Assembly (NCBI GenBank): GCA_003970805.2
Contig: CP051152.1
Location: forward strand, 4,122,345 to 4,186,344
Length of the DNA stretch: 64,000 bases
Direction: 5' to 3'
DNA from: Undibacterium piscinae
GTDB lineage: Bacteria > Pseudomonadota > Gammaproteobacteria > Burkholderiales > Burkholderiaceae_D
In this document: positions 17,282-26,060 of the stretch, in pieces
Layout of the letters: every line of letters starts with the position of its first letter
Numbering within the stretch: the stretch's first letter is position 1
Program-made: the position numbers and the translations under genes
Notes under the pieces: model-generated
Databases searched by the model: none
Seen by the model: the letters and a program-made list of their open reading frames with translations, nothing else
Told to the model about the DNA's origin: nothing

Positions 17282-19444
17282 ATGGTAGCTAGTCTTTGGT
17301 TTGTTGTCGCCTGCGGATTGATTGCCGTCATTTATGGCTTGATGTCACGTAGCTGGATATTAAAACAGGATGCCGGAAATGCGCGCATGCAAGAAATTGC
17401 CAAGGCGATACAGGAGGGCGCTGCCGCCTATCTTGCCCGCCAGTATAAAACCATCGCTATCGTCGGCATGGTCTTGTTCATCGCGATCTGGGCTTTGCCT
17501 GGCTTGGGGGCGCTGCCTGCAATGGGCTTTTTGACCGGCGCGGTATTGTCCGGAGCTTGTGGCTTTATAGGGATGAACGTCTCGGTAAGGGCCAATGTCC
17601 GAACTGCGCAGGCTGCGACTAAAGGGATGAATCAGGCGCTTGATGTGGCATTCCGGGGCGGTGCGATCACGGGGATGCTGGTGGTTGGCCTGGGTTTGCT
17701 CGGTGTCACTGGATTTTATTGGATGCTGATGGCATCTGCACCGCTCGGCTTGGGCCATACGGTGACCGAGCATGATGTGATTAAACCTCTAATTGGCCTG
17801 GCGTTTGGCGCATCGCTGATTTCAATTTTTGCGCGTCTGGGTGGAGGCATCTTCACTAAGGGGGCTGATGTCGGTGCCGATCTGGTTGGTAAGGTCGAGG
17901 CCGGCATTCCCGAGGATGATCCGCGCAATCCTGCCGTGATTGCCGATAACGTCGGTGATAATGTCGGTGATTGTGCCGGTATGGCAGCCGATTTGTTTGA
18001 AACGTATGTGGTGACCCTGATCGCCACGATGCTGTTAGGCGCATTGATGATTACCAAGGCGACTACCGCGGCAATTATGTATCCGTTGCTATTGGGCGCG
18101 GTATCTATCCCCGCCTCCATCATCGGTTGCTCTATGGTGAAACACACCCCTGGCAAGAAAATCATGTCAGCCTTATACACGGGCTTATGGTGGGCGGCCG
18201 GCTTGTCCCTGATAGGTTTTGCAGTCGTTACCTGGATGCTGCTGCCGGAGAATATGCGTATTCCTATGATGGGTTCGGCGGTGGTCGGGATTGTCTTGAC
18301 CGGTCTGATGGTCTATATCACCGAATACTATACGGGCACCGATTTTAAGCCGGTGCGGCATATTGCCGAGGCATCCACTACCGGTCACGGAACCAACATC
18401 ATTGCCGGACTTGGCGTATCAATGAAATCGACCGCCTATCCTGTGCTGGCGGTGTGTGCCGCGATTCTGGTTTCTTATCAGCTTGGACAAATGTGTGATG
18501 CCGGCCTATACGGCATCGCGATCGCCGCCACCTCTATGCTGTCTATGGCCGGTATTGTCGTTGCGCTCGACGCTTATGGGCCGATTACCGATAATGCCGG
18601 CGGTATTGCCGAAATGTCTGGCATGCCGGAATCGGTGCGCGCCATTACCGATCCGCTCGATGCGGTCGGCAATACCACCAAAGCGGTAACCAAAGGCTAT
18701 GCTATCGGTTCCGCCGGTTTGGCCGCGCTGGTGTTGTTTGCCGATTACACGCATGCCTTATCGTCCGTTGGCTTGCAGGTGTCGTTTGAATTGTCCGACC
18801 CTAAGGTAATCGTCGGCTTGTTTATCGGCGGCCTGATTCCCTATCTGTTTGGTGCCATGGCGATGGAAGCGGTTGGTCGTGCCGCTGGCGCGGTAGTCGT
18901 AGAGGTGCGCCGTCAATTCCGTGATATCAAAGGAATTATGGATGGTACTGGCAAGCCAGAATACGATAAGGCGGTTGATATGCTGACCGCTTCCGCGATC
19001 AGGGAAATGATCGTTCCTTCGCTGTTGCCGGTAGTGGTGCCGATTATCGTTGGCCTTGCGCTTGGGCCTGCCGCTTTGGGCGGTATGCTGATGGGCACTA
19101 TCATCACCGGCTTGTTTGTGGCCATTTCCATGACTACCGGTGGCGGTGCCTGGGATAATGCCAAAAAATATATCGAAGACGGTCATTTTGGCGGTAAGGG
19201 TTCGGAAGCCCATAAGGCTGCAGTGACGGGCGATACGGTTGGTGATCCTTACAAGGACACCGCTGGTCCTGCAGTTAATCCTTTAATCAAGATCATTAAT
19301 ATCGTGGCATTGTTATTGGTTCCCTTGTTTCCATTATTGCCTTGGACTGCAGCACAGAATGTCGCTGCACCGCATGTTGAAGCTCCTGCAGCTGTCATAT
19401 TTGTTCCTGCCATGGCTCCTGCGACTGCCATGCCTGCCAAGTAA
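17282..19444 (+). CDS. hppA: Membrane-bound proton-translocating pyrophosphatase, K+-independent type
   Basis: 720 residues, about 16 membrane helices. It couples hydrolysis of pyrophosphate to proton export across the inner membrane. Substrate-site motifs are visible: [55 protein letters not shown], and near the C-terminus [20 protein letters not shown]. The motif [10 protein letters not shown] has Lys where K+-dependent enzymes have Ala, so this should be the K+-independent, H+-pumping class. The start is ATG 17282, fixed by AGGAGG 7 bases upstream; the frame is open further upstream through the low-complexity repeat. The C-terminus ends in an Ala/Pro-rich tail ([20 protein letters not shown]). 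Confidence 0.96.
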   Translation: MVASLWFVVACGLIAVIYGLMSRSWILKQDAGNARMQEIAKAIQEGAAAYLARQYKTIAIVGMVLFIAIWALPGLGALPAMGFLTGAVLSGACGFIGMNVSVRANVRTAQAATKGMNQALDVAFRGGAITGMLVVGLGLLGVTGFYWMLMASAPLGLGHTVTEHDVIKPLIGLAFGASLISIFARLGGGIFTKGADVGADLVGKVEAGIPEDDPRNPAVIADNVGDNVGDCAGMAADLFETYVVTLIATMLLGALMITKATTAAIMYPLLLGAVSIPASIIGCSMVKHTPGKKIMSALYTGLWWAAGLSLIGFAVVTWMLLPENMRIPMMGSAVVGIVLTGLMVYITEYYTGTDFKPVRHIAEASTTGHGTNIIAGLGVSMKSTAYPVLAVCAAILVSYQLGQMCDAGLYGIAIAATSMLSMAGIVVALDAYGPITDNAGGIAEMSGMPESVRAITDPLDAVGNTTKAVTKGYAIGSAGLAALVLFADYTHALSSVGLQVSFELSDPKVIVGLFIGGLIPYLFGAMAMEAVGRAAGAVVVEVRRQFRDIKGIMDGTGKPEYDKAVDMLTASAIREMIVPSLLPVVVPIIVGLALGPAALGGMLMGTIITGLFVAISMTTGGGAWDNAKKYIEDGHFGGKGSEAHKAAVTGDTVGDPYKDTAGPAVNPLIKIINIVALLLVPLFPLLPWTAAQNVAAPHVEAPAAVIFVPAMAPATAMPAK

Positions 19445-19462
19445 GAAATGCCAAGTAAGAAA
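19435..19462 (+). repeat. 14-bp tandem duplication over the hppA stop codon
   Basis: TGCCAAGTAAGAAA occurs twice in direct succession (19435-19448 and 19449-19462); the first copy contains the TAA stop of hppA. Confidence 0.9.
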
Positions 19463-19477
19463 CAGCTAGATCATCTA

Positions 19478-19505
19478 AAAAGGTAGCTCCGGCTGCCTTT
19501 TTTTA
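19478..19505 (+). terminator. Rho-independent terminator of hppA
   Basis: AAAAGGTAGC/GCTGCCTTTT stem (core 19482-19487 with 19492-19497, one G-T pair), TCCG loop, then a T-run. Confidence 0.85.
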
Positions 19506-19544
19506 TTCCTGGGCTAAGAAATTGGTTACAATATAGAAGATGTT

Positions 19545-19560
19545 ACGTTTACGTAAACGT
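19545..19560. promoter_or_regulatory. Perfect 16-bp palindrome, probable operator of the downstream dehydrogenase
   Basis: ACGTTTACGTAAACGT is its own reverse complement. It lies 76 bases before the dehydrogenase start, in the only promoter region available. From memory it resembles operators of MerR-family regulators of branched-chain amino acid and acyl-CoA breakdown (LiuR type). That would fit the enzyme, but the regulator is not in the window. Confidence 0.6.
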
Positions 19561-19635
19561 CATACTGGTTTGACTGGTAAGTGGGTATGATTGCGCAAAC
19601 CAAGCGATAGACTTAATTCCGAAAGAGACAGAAAA

Positions 19636-20394
19636 ATGCAAATTCAAAATAATGTTTTTATCATTACCGGTGGTGCATCAGGTTTAGGCGCAGCGAGCGC
19701 ACGTATGATTGTTGCCAATGGCGGCAAAGTCGTATTGGCTGACGTGCAATTGGAGTTGGGCGAAAAACTGGCGGCTGAATTAGGCGCTAAGTTTGTCAAG
19801 TGCGATGTCACTTCAGAAGCCGACGGCAAGGCCGTGGTAGCGGCTGCTAACGATTTAGGTACATTGCGCGGCTTAATCAATTGCGCCGGTGTTGCGCCTG
19901 CAGTCAAAACGGTAGGGAAAGATGGCGCGCATCCGCTTGATGTGTTTCAGCGCACAGTCAACATCAATCTGGTCGGCACCTTCAATATGGCGCGCCTGGC
20001 TGCTGAAGCAATGGGTAAAACCGAAGCTACCAGCGACAGTGAGCGTGGCATTATCATTAATACGGCATCGGTTGCCGCTTATGACGGACAGATGGGGCAG
20101 GCTGCCTATGCGTCGTCCAAGGCAGCGGTAGTTGGTTTAACCTTGCCTATGGCGCGCGATTTGTCACGTAACGGCATACGCGTCATGACCATCGCGCCGG
20201 GAATTTTCGAAACACCTATGTTGCTGGGTATGCCGCAAGAGGTGCAGGACGCTTTGGGTAAGATGGTTCCGTTCCCATCCCGCCTCGGCAAACCAGATGA
20301 GTATGCGCATTTGGCCAAGGCTATTATCGAAAATGTGATGCTCAACGGTGAGACTATCCGTCTCGATGGTGCGATACGCATGCAGCCAAAATAA
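19636..20394 (+). CDS. SDR 3-hydroxyacyl-CoA dehydrogenase (type II HAD / HSD17B10-like)
   Basis: 252 residues, cytoplasmic, NAD-dependent. The N-terminal Rossmann motif is IITGGASGLGAASARMIV. An Asp after the second strand (VVLADVQ) indicates NAD rather than NADP. Also NCAGVAPA, and the catalytic Ser/Tyr/Lys in NTASVAAYDGQMGQAAYASSKAAV. The C-terminal half (RVMTIAPGIFETPMLLGMPQ, LGKPDEYAHLAKAIIENVMLNGE) matches type II 3-hydroxyacyl-CoA dehydrogenases, which act on short branched acyl-CoAs (isoleucine degradation) or in beta-oxidation. ATG 19636 is preferred; the open frame runs 15 codons upstream without family similarity. A palindromic operator precedes it and a terminator follows, so it is a single-gene unit. 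Confidence 0.88.
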   Translation: MQIQNNVFIITGGASGLGAASARMIVANGGKVVLADVQLELGEKLAAELGAKFVKCDVTSEADGKAVVAAANDLGTLRGLINCAGVAPAVKTVGKDGAHPLDVFQRTVNINLVGTFNMARLAAEAMGKTEATSDSERGIIINTASVAAYDGQMGQAAYASSKAAVVGLTLPMARDLSRNGIRVMTIAPGIFETPMLLGMPQEVQDALGKMVPFPSRLGKPDEYAHLAKAIIENVMLNGETIRLDGAIRMQPK

Positions 20395-20470
20395 TTATGT
20401 TGTAATTTGTTATGCGATATAGGAAATCCCGTCTTGTCGCATGACATTTTTATAGCGTGCTTATACACTA

Positions 20471-20497
20471 GGACAGACAAGATGTTTGTCCTTTTTT
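20471..20497 (+). terminator. Rho-independent terminator of the SDR dehydrogenase gene
   Basis: GGACAGACA (20471-20479) pairs with TGTTTGTCC (20483-20491; one G-T pair), 3-base loop, then TTTTTT. Confidence 0.8.
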
Positions 20498-20510
20498 ATT
20501 TGTGGGCGCA

Positions 20511-21695
20511 ATGATAAACAATAGCAAAACAGGACTGATACTCACCGGTGGTGGTGCGCGAGCGGCCTATCAAGTCGGTGTATTGAAGGCGATTTCCGGA
20601 ATTTTGCTGGAAGAGGGCTGGAACGAAAAAGATAACCCTTTCGGCATTATCTGCGGAACTTCTGCCGGTGCGATCAACGCCACCGCCTTGGCATGCCGCT
20701 GCGATCATTTTAACGAAGCGGTCTCCAGCATACTTCATGTGTGGGAGAATTTTGAGGCGGCTCAGGTGTATCGGGCCGATTCTTTCGGGGTCATACGATC
20801 GGGCGCGCGCTGGTTGTCGCTCATGTCATTCGGCTGGCTGTTGAATAAGTGGCGTAAAACTCCTCCGACATCACTGTTGGATAATTCACCTTTGGCTGCC
20901 TTGCTGACCCGCTTGCTCGATCTCGATAGGCTAGATCAGACTTTGGCTAACGGCGCCTTGCATGCCCTGGCTGTTACGGCCTCATCCTATACTGCGGGGC
21001 ATCACCTGACCTTTTATCAAACCTTGGCCGATATTGCGCCGTGGGTCAGAAGTCAGCGCTTATCTCAACGTGACTTTATCGGGGTGCAGCATTTGCTGGC
21101 ATCTTCCGCGATTCCTTTTATCTTTCCGTCGATCCCGCTCAACTGGGGCGGGCGGCTGGAGTATTGCGGCGATGGCTCCATGCGTCAGTTGGCGCCGATT
21201 TCTCCCGCAATACATCTTGGCGCAGAAAAAGTCTTGATTGTCGGAGCGGGGCGACTGACAGAACCGGCGCATCAACAAACGGAGAACGCCCAATATCCGA
21301 GTTTTGCGCAGATCGCCGGTCATGCCATGTCGAGTATTTTTCTGGATAGTCTGGCGGTGGATATTGAGCGTTTGACGCGGATTAATAAAACTTTGTCCAT
21401 GCTGCCGCCAGATCTATTGGAAAAAACTCCGTTGAAGCCGGTAGATATTTTAGTCATCGCCCCCTCAGAGCGATTAGATGAGATTGCCAGTCGGCATATC
21501 AATAGTTTGCCATTGCCGGTAAGGACCATGCTGGGCGGCATAGGGGCAACCGAAGCAAGGGGCGCTGGGCTGGCCTCCTATTTACTGTTTGAGTCGAGTT
21601 ATACGAGGGAATTGATCGAATTGGGAGTTAAAGACACCATGGCAATGCGCGAGCAAGTATGTGAATTTTTCGCTGATAAGGCAAAAAAACAGTGA
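20511..21695 (+). CDS. Patatin-like phospholipase
   Basis: 394 residues. The start carries the oxyanion-hole motif [17 protein letters not shown]. The nucleophile elbow is [11 protein letters not shown] (Ser of GTSAG), and the catalytic Asp is in [22 protein letters not shown]. This is the Ser-Asp dyad of the patatin family, whose bacterial members hydrolyse phospholipids or other acyl esters. No signal peptide or membrane helix is evident, so it is probably a cytoplasmic or peripheral enzyme. I prefer ATG 20511; GTG 20502 is in frame but no clear ribosome binding site supports either. The precise substrate is unknown. Confidence 0.88.
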   Translation: MINNSKTGLILTGGGARAAYQVGVLKAISGILLEEGWNEKDNPFGIICGTSAGAINATALACRCDHFNEAVSSILHVWENFEAAQVYRADSFGVIRSGARWLSLMSFGWLLNKWRKTPPTSLLDNSPLAALLTRLLDLDRLDQTLANGALHALAVTASSYTAGHHLTFYQTLADIAPWVRSQRLSQRDFIGVQHLLASSAIPFIFPSIPLNWGGRLEYCGDGSMRQLAPISPAIHLGAEKVLIVGAGRLTEPAHQQTENAQYPSFAQIAGHAMSSIFLDSLAVDIERLTRINKTLSMLPPDLLEKTPLKPVDILVIAPSERLDEIASRHINSLPLPVRTMLGGIGATEARGAGLASYLLFESSYTRELIELGVKDTMAMREQVCEFFADKAKKQ

Positions 21696-21787
21696 AATCT
21701 TGGCGTTTTTGATGTCAAAGGTTGATTCGCCGAACGCAAAACGTTACCCTATACACCCTAGTATGTTTTTAAGACATTAAATCTGGT

Positions 21788-22153
21788 ATGCAAATGAAAT
21801 CAATGGTATTTAAAAAATGGATCGCTTTTTTAATTTCGCTATTGATTGCAACAACGGTTTTTGCAAAAGGAAGTGCTGGTTATGAATCAATCAGTGCTGC
21901 TGACCTGCCAAAGGAGGCACGAGCTACCTTGGTGCTCATTAAGCAGTCAGGTCCGTTTCCTTATGAGAAAGATGGTATTGTCTTTGGTAATTACGAGGCT
22001 CGCTTGCCCAAACAAAAACGGGGCTATTACCATGAATATACGGTTAAAACCCCTAGGGCAAAAAATCGAGGCATGCGGCGCATTATTTCAGGTGGTGAGC
22101 CGAGGACGTCGGGTGAATATTATTACACTGATGATCATTATGAGAGTTTTTAA
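21788..22153 (+). CDS. Secreted guanyl-specific ribonuclease (barnase / RNase N1 family)
   Basis: 121 residues. A hydrophobic signal peptide (about residues 10-26, WIAFLISLLIATTVFAKG) is followed by a roughly 90-residue microbial ribonuclease domain. Barnase-like active-site residues are visible: Glu in RGYYHEYTVKTPR, Arg in RGMRRIISGG, and the general-acid His in EYYYTDDHYESF (barnase TDHYQTF). These enzymes cut RNA on the 3' side of guanosine through a 2',3'-cyclic intermediate. The gene is followed 52 bases later by a barstar-type inhibitor, so the two form a toxin-immunity pair. ATG 21788 is the first of three possible starts; 21794 and 21803 are also in frame. Confidence 0.88.
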   Translation: MQMKSMVFKKWIAFLISLLIATTVFAKGSAGYESISAADLPKEARATLVLIKQSGPFPYEKDGIVFGNYEARLPKQKRGYYHEYTVKTPRAKNRGMRRIISGGEPRTSGEYYYTDDHYESF

Positions 22154-22205
22154 AAAAATACGGGAATAAGTTCATTATCGATACTATGCTGCAGACGGAG
22201 CCTTC

Positions 22206-22634
22206 ATGACCATAAATCCATCAACCGAAGGGGACGTAAGCTTGCTGGAAACGGTTACGCCTAATGTGGTTCAATCGATCCGCGCTTTTCGTGTTCCCGA
22301 ATTGCAGGCCGAAGCGATTAAGTCAGGACAGCATTTTTTGTATGCTTACTGCCTCGAAGCGACCACTAAGCAGCAAGTGCTGGGGAAAATCGCGTCTTCC
22401 TTTGGCTTCCCGAAACAAATGTGTAAAAATTTCGATGCCTTGTCGGATTGCCTGACCGATCTTATCTGTAAAGCCGGGCCGCAGCCAGGGTTTGTCGTGG
22501 TACTCGAGCAATTGCCCAATACCGCTAAGTTTGACAAAGAGGCGCGTGAGATATTATTGGATGTATTTCGCGATGCAGCTGAGTTTTGGGCAGAAAAAAA
22601 AGTGGCATTTAGGGTATTTTACTCGTTCGAGTGA
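22206..22634 (+). CDS. Barstar-family ribonuclease inhibitor
   Basis: 142 residues, of which about residues 35-140 are the barstar fold: HFLYAYCLEATTKQQVLGKI (first strand and helix), FGFPKQMCKNFDALSDCLTD (the helix that plugs the RNase active site; barnase inhibitors have the same FG.P..Y..N.DALWD.L pattern), and FVVVLEQLPN. An N-terminal extension of about 30 residues precedes this. It should act in the cytoplasm and protect against the partner RNase before export. GGAG lies about 6 bases before ATG 22206. It is probably co-transcribed with the RNase gene; a terminator follows at 22660. Confidence 0.9.
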   Translation: MTINPSTEGDVSLLETVTPNVVQSIRAFRVPELQAEAIKSGQHFLYAYCLEATTKQQVLGKIASSFGFPKQMCKNFDALSDCLTDLICKAGPQPGFVVVLEQLPNTAKFDKEAREILLDVFRDAAEFWAEKKVAFRVFYSFE

Positions 22635-22659
22635 TTAATTATTAGCTTAGCGTATGGCG

Positions 22660-22686
22660 TGCCGACTTAGACAGGTCGGCATTTTT
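22660..22686 (+). terminator. Rho-independent terminator of the RNase-barstar pair
   Basis: TGCCGACYT hairpin: GCCGACTT (22661-) pairs with AGGTCGGC (to 22680), flanked by T/A, followed by TTTTTATTT. Confidence 0.8.
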
Positions 22687-22724
22687 ATTTGAGAATTAGG
22701 CGTGGACACAGGTACAATGCGGCA

Positions 22725-23333
22725 ATGAAAAGGATAGTCATATTAATTTCTGGTCGTGGCAGCAATATGCAAGCCATCGTTCAGGCAGCAAAAATAGAGC
22801 AGTGGCCGGCAGAAATCGTTGCGGTGATCAGTAATCGTAACGACGCTGCTGGTTTGGAATATGCAAGCAGTATGGGCATTCCCACATCTGTGGTTGTCAG
22901 CAAAAATTTCCCTACGCGTGAAGCGTTTGATGCAGTGCTTCAAGCGACAATAGACAGTTACTCCCCCGATCTTGTTGTGTTGGCTGGTTTTATGCGCATC
23001 TTAAGCGCAAGCTTTGTTCAGCATTACACAAATCGGATCATGAATATCCATCCATCATTGCTGCCTAGTTTTGTTGGTATGGCGACGCATAAGCAGGCGC
23101 TCGATGCCGGCGTGAAGCTGCATGGTATTACTGTCCATTTCGTCACTCCTGAGTTAGATCACGGGCCAATTATCGATCAGGTTGCAGTCAAGGTACTTGC
23201 CACTGATACCGAAGAGAGTTTGGCGCAAAGGCTGTTGATTCAGGAGCATATCGCTTACCCTCGCGCCGTGCGTTGGTTCATCGAAGGTAAGCTAAAAATT
23301 GAAGGCAATCGTGTCGATGTCGATACTGATTAA
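22725..23333 (+). CDS. purN: Phosphoribosylglycinamide formyltransferase 1
   Basis: 202 residues. PurN transfers a formyl group from 10-formyl-tetrahydrofolate to GAR in de novo purine synthesis. Seen: IVILISGRGSNMQAIVQA, AVISNRNDAAGL, the folate site VVLAGFMRILS, the catalytic NIHPSLLPSF with Asn and His, HGITVHFVTPELDHGPIIDQ with the catalytic Asp, and the final VRWFIEGKLKI. The usual SFPGL sequence here reads SFVGM, a small deviation. ATG 22725 (MKRIVILIS) is the family start; the open frame reaches 12 codons further upstream. It is followed 32 bases later by rsmB. Confidence 0.95.
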   Translation: MKRIVILISGRGSNMQAIVQAAKIEQWPAEIVAVISNRNDAAGLEYASSMGIPTSVVVSKNFPTREAFDAVLQATIDSYSPDLVVLAGFMRILSASFVQHYTNRIMNIHPSLLPSFVGMATHKQALDAGVKLHGITVHFVTPELDHGPIIDQVAVKVLATDTEESLAQRLLIQEHIAYPRAVRWFIEGKLKIEGNRVDVDTD

Positions 23334-23365
23334 CGAATTAAAGAATGAATTAAGAAAGAAATACC

Positions 23366-24655
23366 ATGAGATTACCTCCAGCAATTGTCGGTCATACCGA
23401 AGAAGTCTTGCGCGAAATATTGCGATTTACCGGTCCTGCTGATGGCACCTTGTCACGCTATTTTAGAGAGCATCCACGGTTGGGCGGCAGGGAGCGTGGC
23501 GTCATTGCTGAGGCGATCTACGGTCTGTTGCGCAATAAAAGTGTCTACACAAGTTTCTCTGAATCGGGTTCCGGTTCACCGATGCGCCGTCTTACTTTGC
23601 TTGGTCTGGCCGATGCCGCCGGTGTCGACGCTTTAGGCGGACTCACTGATGATGAGATCGCTTGGCTGGAGCGTGTCATGCAGATCGACCGCGCACATTT
23701 ACCGGTAGCAATGAAGTCAAATATGCCTGATTGGTTGTGGCAGAAGCTGGTGCATAAATTTGGCGAGACTGAGGCCTTGCAATTGGCCGAGTCGCTCAAT
23801 ATGCCAGCGGCTTTAGATTTAAGGGTCAATACCTTAAAAGGTAACCGTGAAGACGTTGTCACCACTTTAGCTCTGGCTCCGATTATTGCTGAGCCTACGC
23901 CTTATTCGGCAACCGGATTACGTATCAAGAAAAAACCGTCGATTCAAAACCTTCCTTTGTTCCAGGACGGTACGATAGAAGTGCAGGATGAAGGTAGTCA
24001 ACTTCTGGCGCAATTGCTTGGCGCTAAGCGCGGTGAAATGGTGGCTGACTTTTGCGCGGGTGCCGGTGGTAAAACATTGGCATTAGGCGCATTTATGCGT
24101 AACACAGGTCGCTTATATGCTTTTGATATTTCAGAGAAGCGCTTGGCTAGACTGAAGCCGCGTCTGGCACGTAGCGGCCTTTCGAATGTACATCCGGTAC
24201 TGATCGCCCATGAGCGCGATGCTAAAGTGAAGCGACTTGCCGGTAAGTTGGATAGAGTGCTGGTCGATGCGCCTTGCAGCGGCTTGGGTACGTTACGGCG
24301 TAACCCCGATGTGAAATGGCGTCAGACGCAAGCCGGTGTTGCCGAACTTAATGTGAAGCAGGCTGCCATTCTTGATAGCGCAGCGCGCTTGGTGAAGGCG
24401 GGCGGTCGTTTGGTCTATGCGACTTGTAGCGTATTGGACGAAGAAAATGATGATATTGTCCAGGCCTTTTTGTTAACGCATCCTGATTTCAAATTAGTCC
24501 CTGCTTCGCAAGTACTTGCGGATCAGAAGATTGATCTTGAAATGGGCGATTACCTGAAACTCCTGCCTCATCTGCATCAAACGGATGGATTCTTTGCCGC
24601 GATTATGCAAAGAAATGCTCTTGTTGCGGAAGTCGTCGCAACTCCAGCAGAGTAA
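23366..24655 (+). CDS. rsmB: RsmB/NOL1-type 16S rRNA (cytosine-C5) methyltransferase
   Basis: 429 residues. The N-terminal roughly 140 residues are a NusB-like helical RNA-binding region. The SAM-dependent methyltransferase domain carries EVQDEGSQLLAQLLGA, motif I VADFCAGAGGKTLALGA, YAFDISEKRLARL, motif IV LVDAPCSGLGTLRRNPD (first catalytic Cys), and motif VI LVYATCSVLDEENDD (second Cys). The two cysteines and their spacing define m5C RNA methyltransferases. By similarity to RsmB (Sun/Fmu) it modifies 16S rRNA. It forms a likely transcription unit with purN upstream and the mscS gene 28 bases downstream. The exact target base is inferred. Confidence 0.85.
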   Translation: MRLPPAIVGHTEEVLREILRFTGPADGTLSRYFREHPRLGGRERGVIAEAIYGLLRNKSVYTSFSESGSGSPMRRLTLLGLADAAGVDALGGLTDDEIAWLERVMQIDRAHLPVAMKSNMPDWLWQKLVHKFGETEALQLAESLNMPAALDLRVNTLKGNREDVVTTLALAPIIAEPTPYSATGLRIKKKPSIQNLPLFQDGTIEVQDEGSQLLAQLLGAKRGEMVADFCAGAGGKTLALGAFMRNTGRLYAFDISEKRLARLKPRLARSGLSNVHPVLIAHERDAKVKRLAGKLDRVLVDAPCSGLGTLRRNPDVKWRQTQAGVAELNVKQAAILDSAARLVKAGGRLVYATCSVLDEENDDIVQAFLLTHPDFKLVPASQVLADQKIDLEMGDYLKLLPHLHQTDGFFAAIMQRNALVAEVVATPAE

Positions 24656-24683
24656 TCATTCGATTTAACTACGTTAATTCTTT

Positions 24684-26010
24684 ATGAGTACACCCCTACT
24701 GGCAAAGTTATTGTCCGATTTGCTTGATGACTTGCAGACGCCGGATATCTTATGGCAAGTTGGAACGGTCCTGGTTTGCTTTGTATTGGCGTTATTGCTG
24801 TCTCGGCAGGTGAGAAAAAATTTTTTCATCGGTCGGGTCTTCTTCTGATGTCATTAAGCTAGGGGTGGAGAGTTTTGCCCCCGTGTTATTTCCGGGTTTT
24901 TGTCTGGCGTTTATTCTGCTTGCCAAAGTAATTCTTGGTAAATGGCAGCACACCAATTTACTTAGCTTACTTTTTCCTATCATTGGATCGTTCGCACTGA
25001 TTCGCTTTGTCTTGTATGTAGTCAGGCGAACCTTTGCGAAGGATGGCACGATAGGGAAAGTTCTTGCGCTTTTTGAAAAAGTATTCGTTGCTTTGGTGGT
25101 GTTCGGAGTGACGCTTTACTTTACCGGCTTGTGGCAAGAGTTGTCTTCCGCATTAGATGACATTGTGCTTCCGCTGGGGCGCAACAAAATTTCCATTTTG
25201 GAAATTCTACAAGCACTCGCATCCGTTGTCGTCACCCTGATAGTCGCCATGTGGGCAAGTGCGGCACTGGAAGCACGCCTGATGCTGTTGCCTAGCATGC
25301 ATATCTCTCTCAAGGTTGTACTTTCAAGATTGGGGCGTGGCGTCCTGATTTTAGCTGCCGTTTTGGCGAGTCTGACCATGGTCGGGATTGACTTGACTGT
25401 GCTATCCGTGTTTGGCGGCGCCTTGGGGGTTGGCCTTGGTTTGGGCTTACAAAAAATCACTAGCAGCTATATTTCCGGCTTTATTATTCTGCTCGATAGA
25501 AGTGTATCGATAGGTGACATGATTTCAGTTGATAAGTTTAACGGTGAGATCACCGATATCAAGACAAGGTACACGGTACTTAAGGGTTTGGATGGCGGAG
25601 AGTCAATTATTCCTAATGAGATGTTGGTTTCTAACCCCGTGCAGAACTATTCATTAACGGACCGTTCCATCGTTATGACCACCGACCTCACCGTTTCTTA
25701 TCATACGGACCTGGAAGCCTTATTGCCTTTGCTGATTGAGACCGTTGCCAGCGTGAACCGGGTTTCCGTCGATAACGGACCATCGGCAAATCTGATCAGA
25801 TTTGGCCCCGACGGGCTTGAGTTGAGGGTAGGGTTTTGGATTGCCGACCCGGAGAATGGTCGATCAAATGTGCTTTCGGATGTAAATCGAGCGCTCTGGA
25901 AGACGTTGCAGGCCCATCAGATTGAATTGCCTTATCCTCAGCGGGTTGTGACGATGAATGATGCTGTCAGTAAAACAGAGATACCGATTGGAAAAAGCGT
26001 ACAATGCTAG
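24684..26010 (+). pseudogene. MscS-family mechanosensitive channel, interrupted by a +1 frameshift
   Basis: The frame from ATG 24684 (MSTPLLAKLLSDLLDDLQTP then a membrane helix VGTVLVCFVLALLLSRQV) stops at 24846-24848. The protein resumes in another frame as EKIFSSVGSSSDVIKLG and runs to 26010. Removing one base from the A6T6 run (24815-24826) joins them as RQVRKIFSSVG. Further membrane helices follow at about residues 70-165, and the pore helix plus beta-domain is clear: LTVLSVFGGALGVGLGLGLQ followed by ISGFIILLDRSVSIGDMI, with the C-terminal region GESIIPNEMLVSNPVQNYS. MscS channels release solutes on hypo-osmotic shock. The break may be a sequencing error. Confidence 0.85.
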
Positions 26011-26060
26011 GGAAAACATTCTAATTTCTGGTCGACTATTTTTGCTTGTCCGTGTCGACG

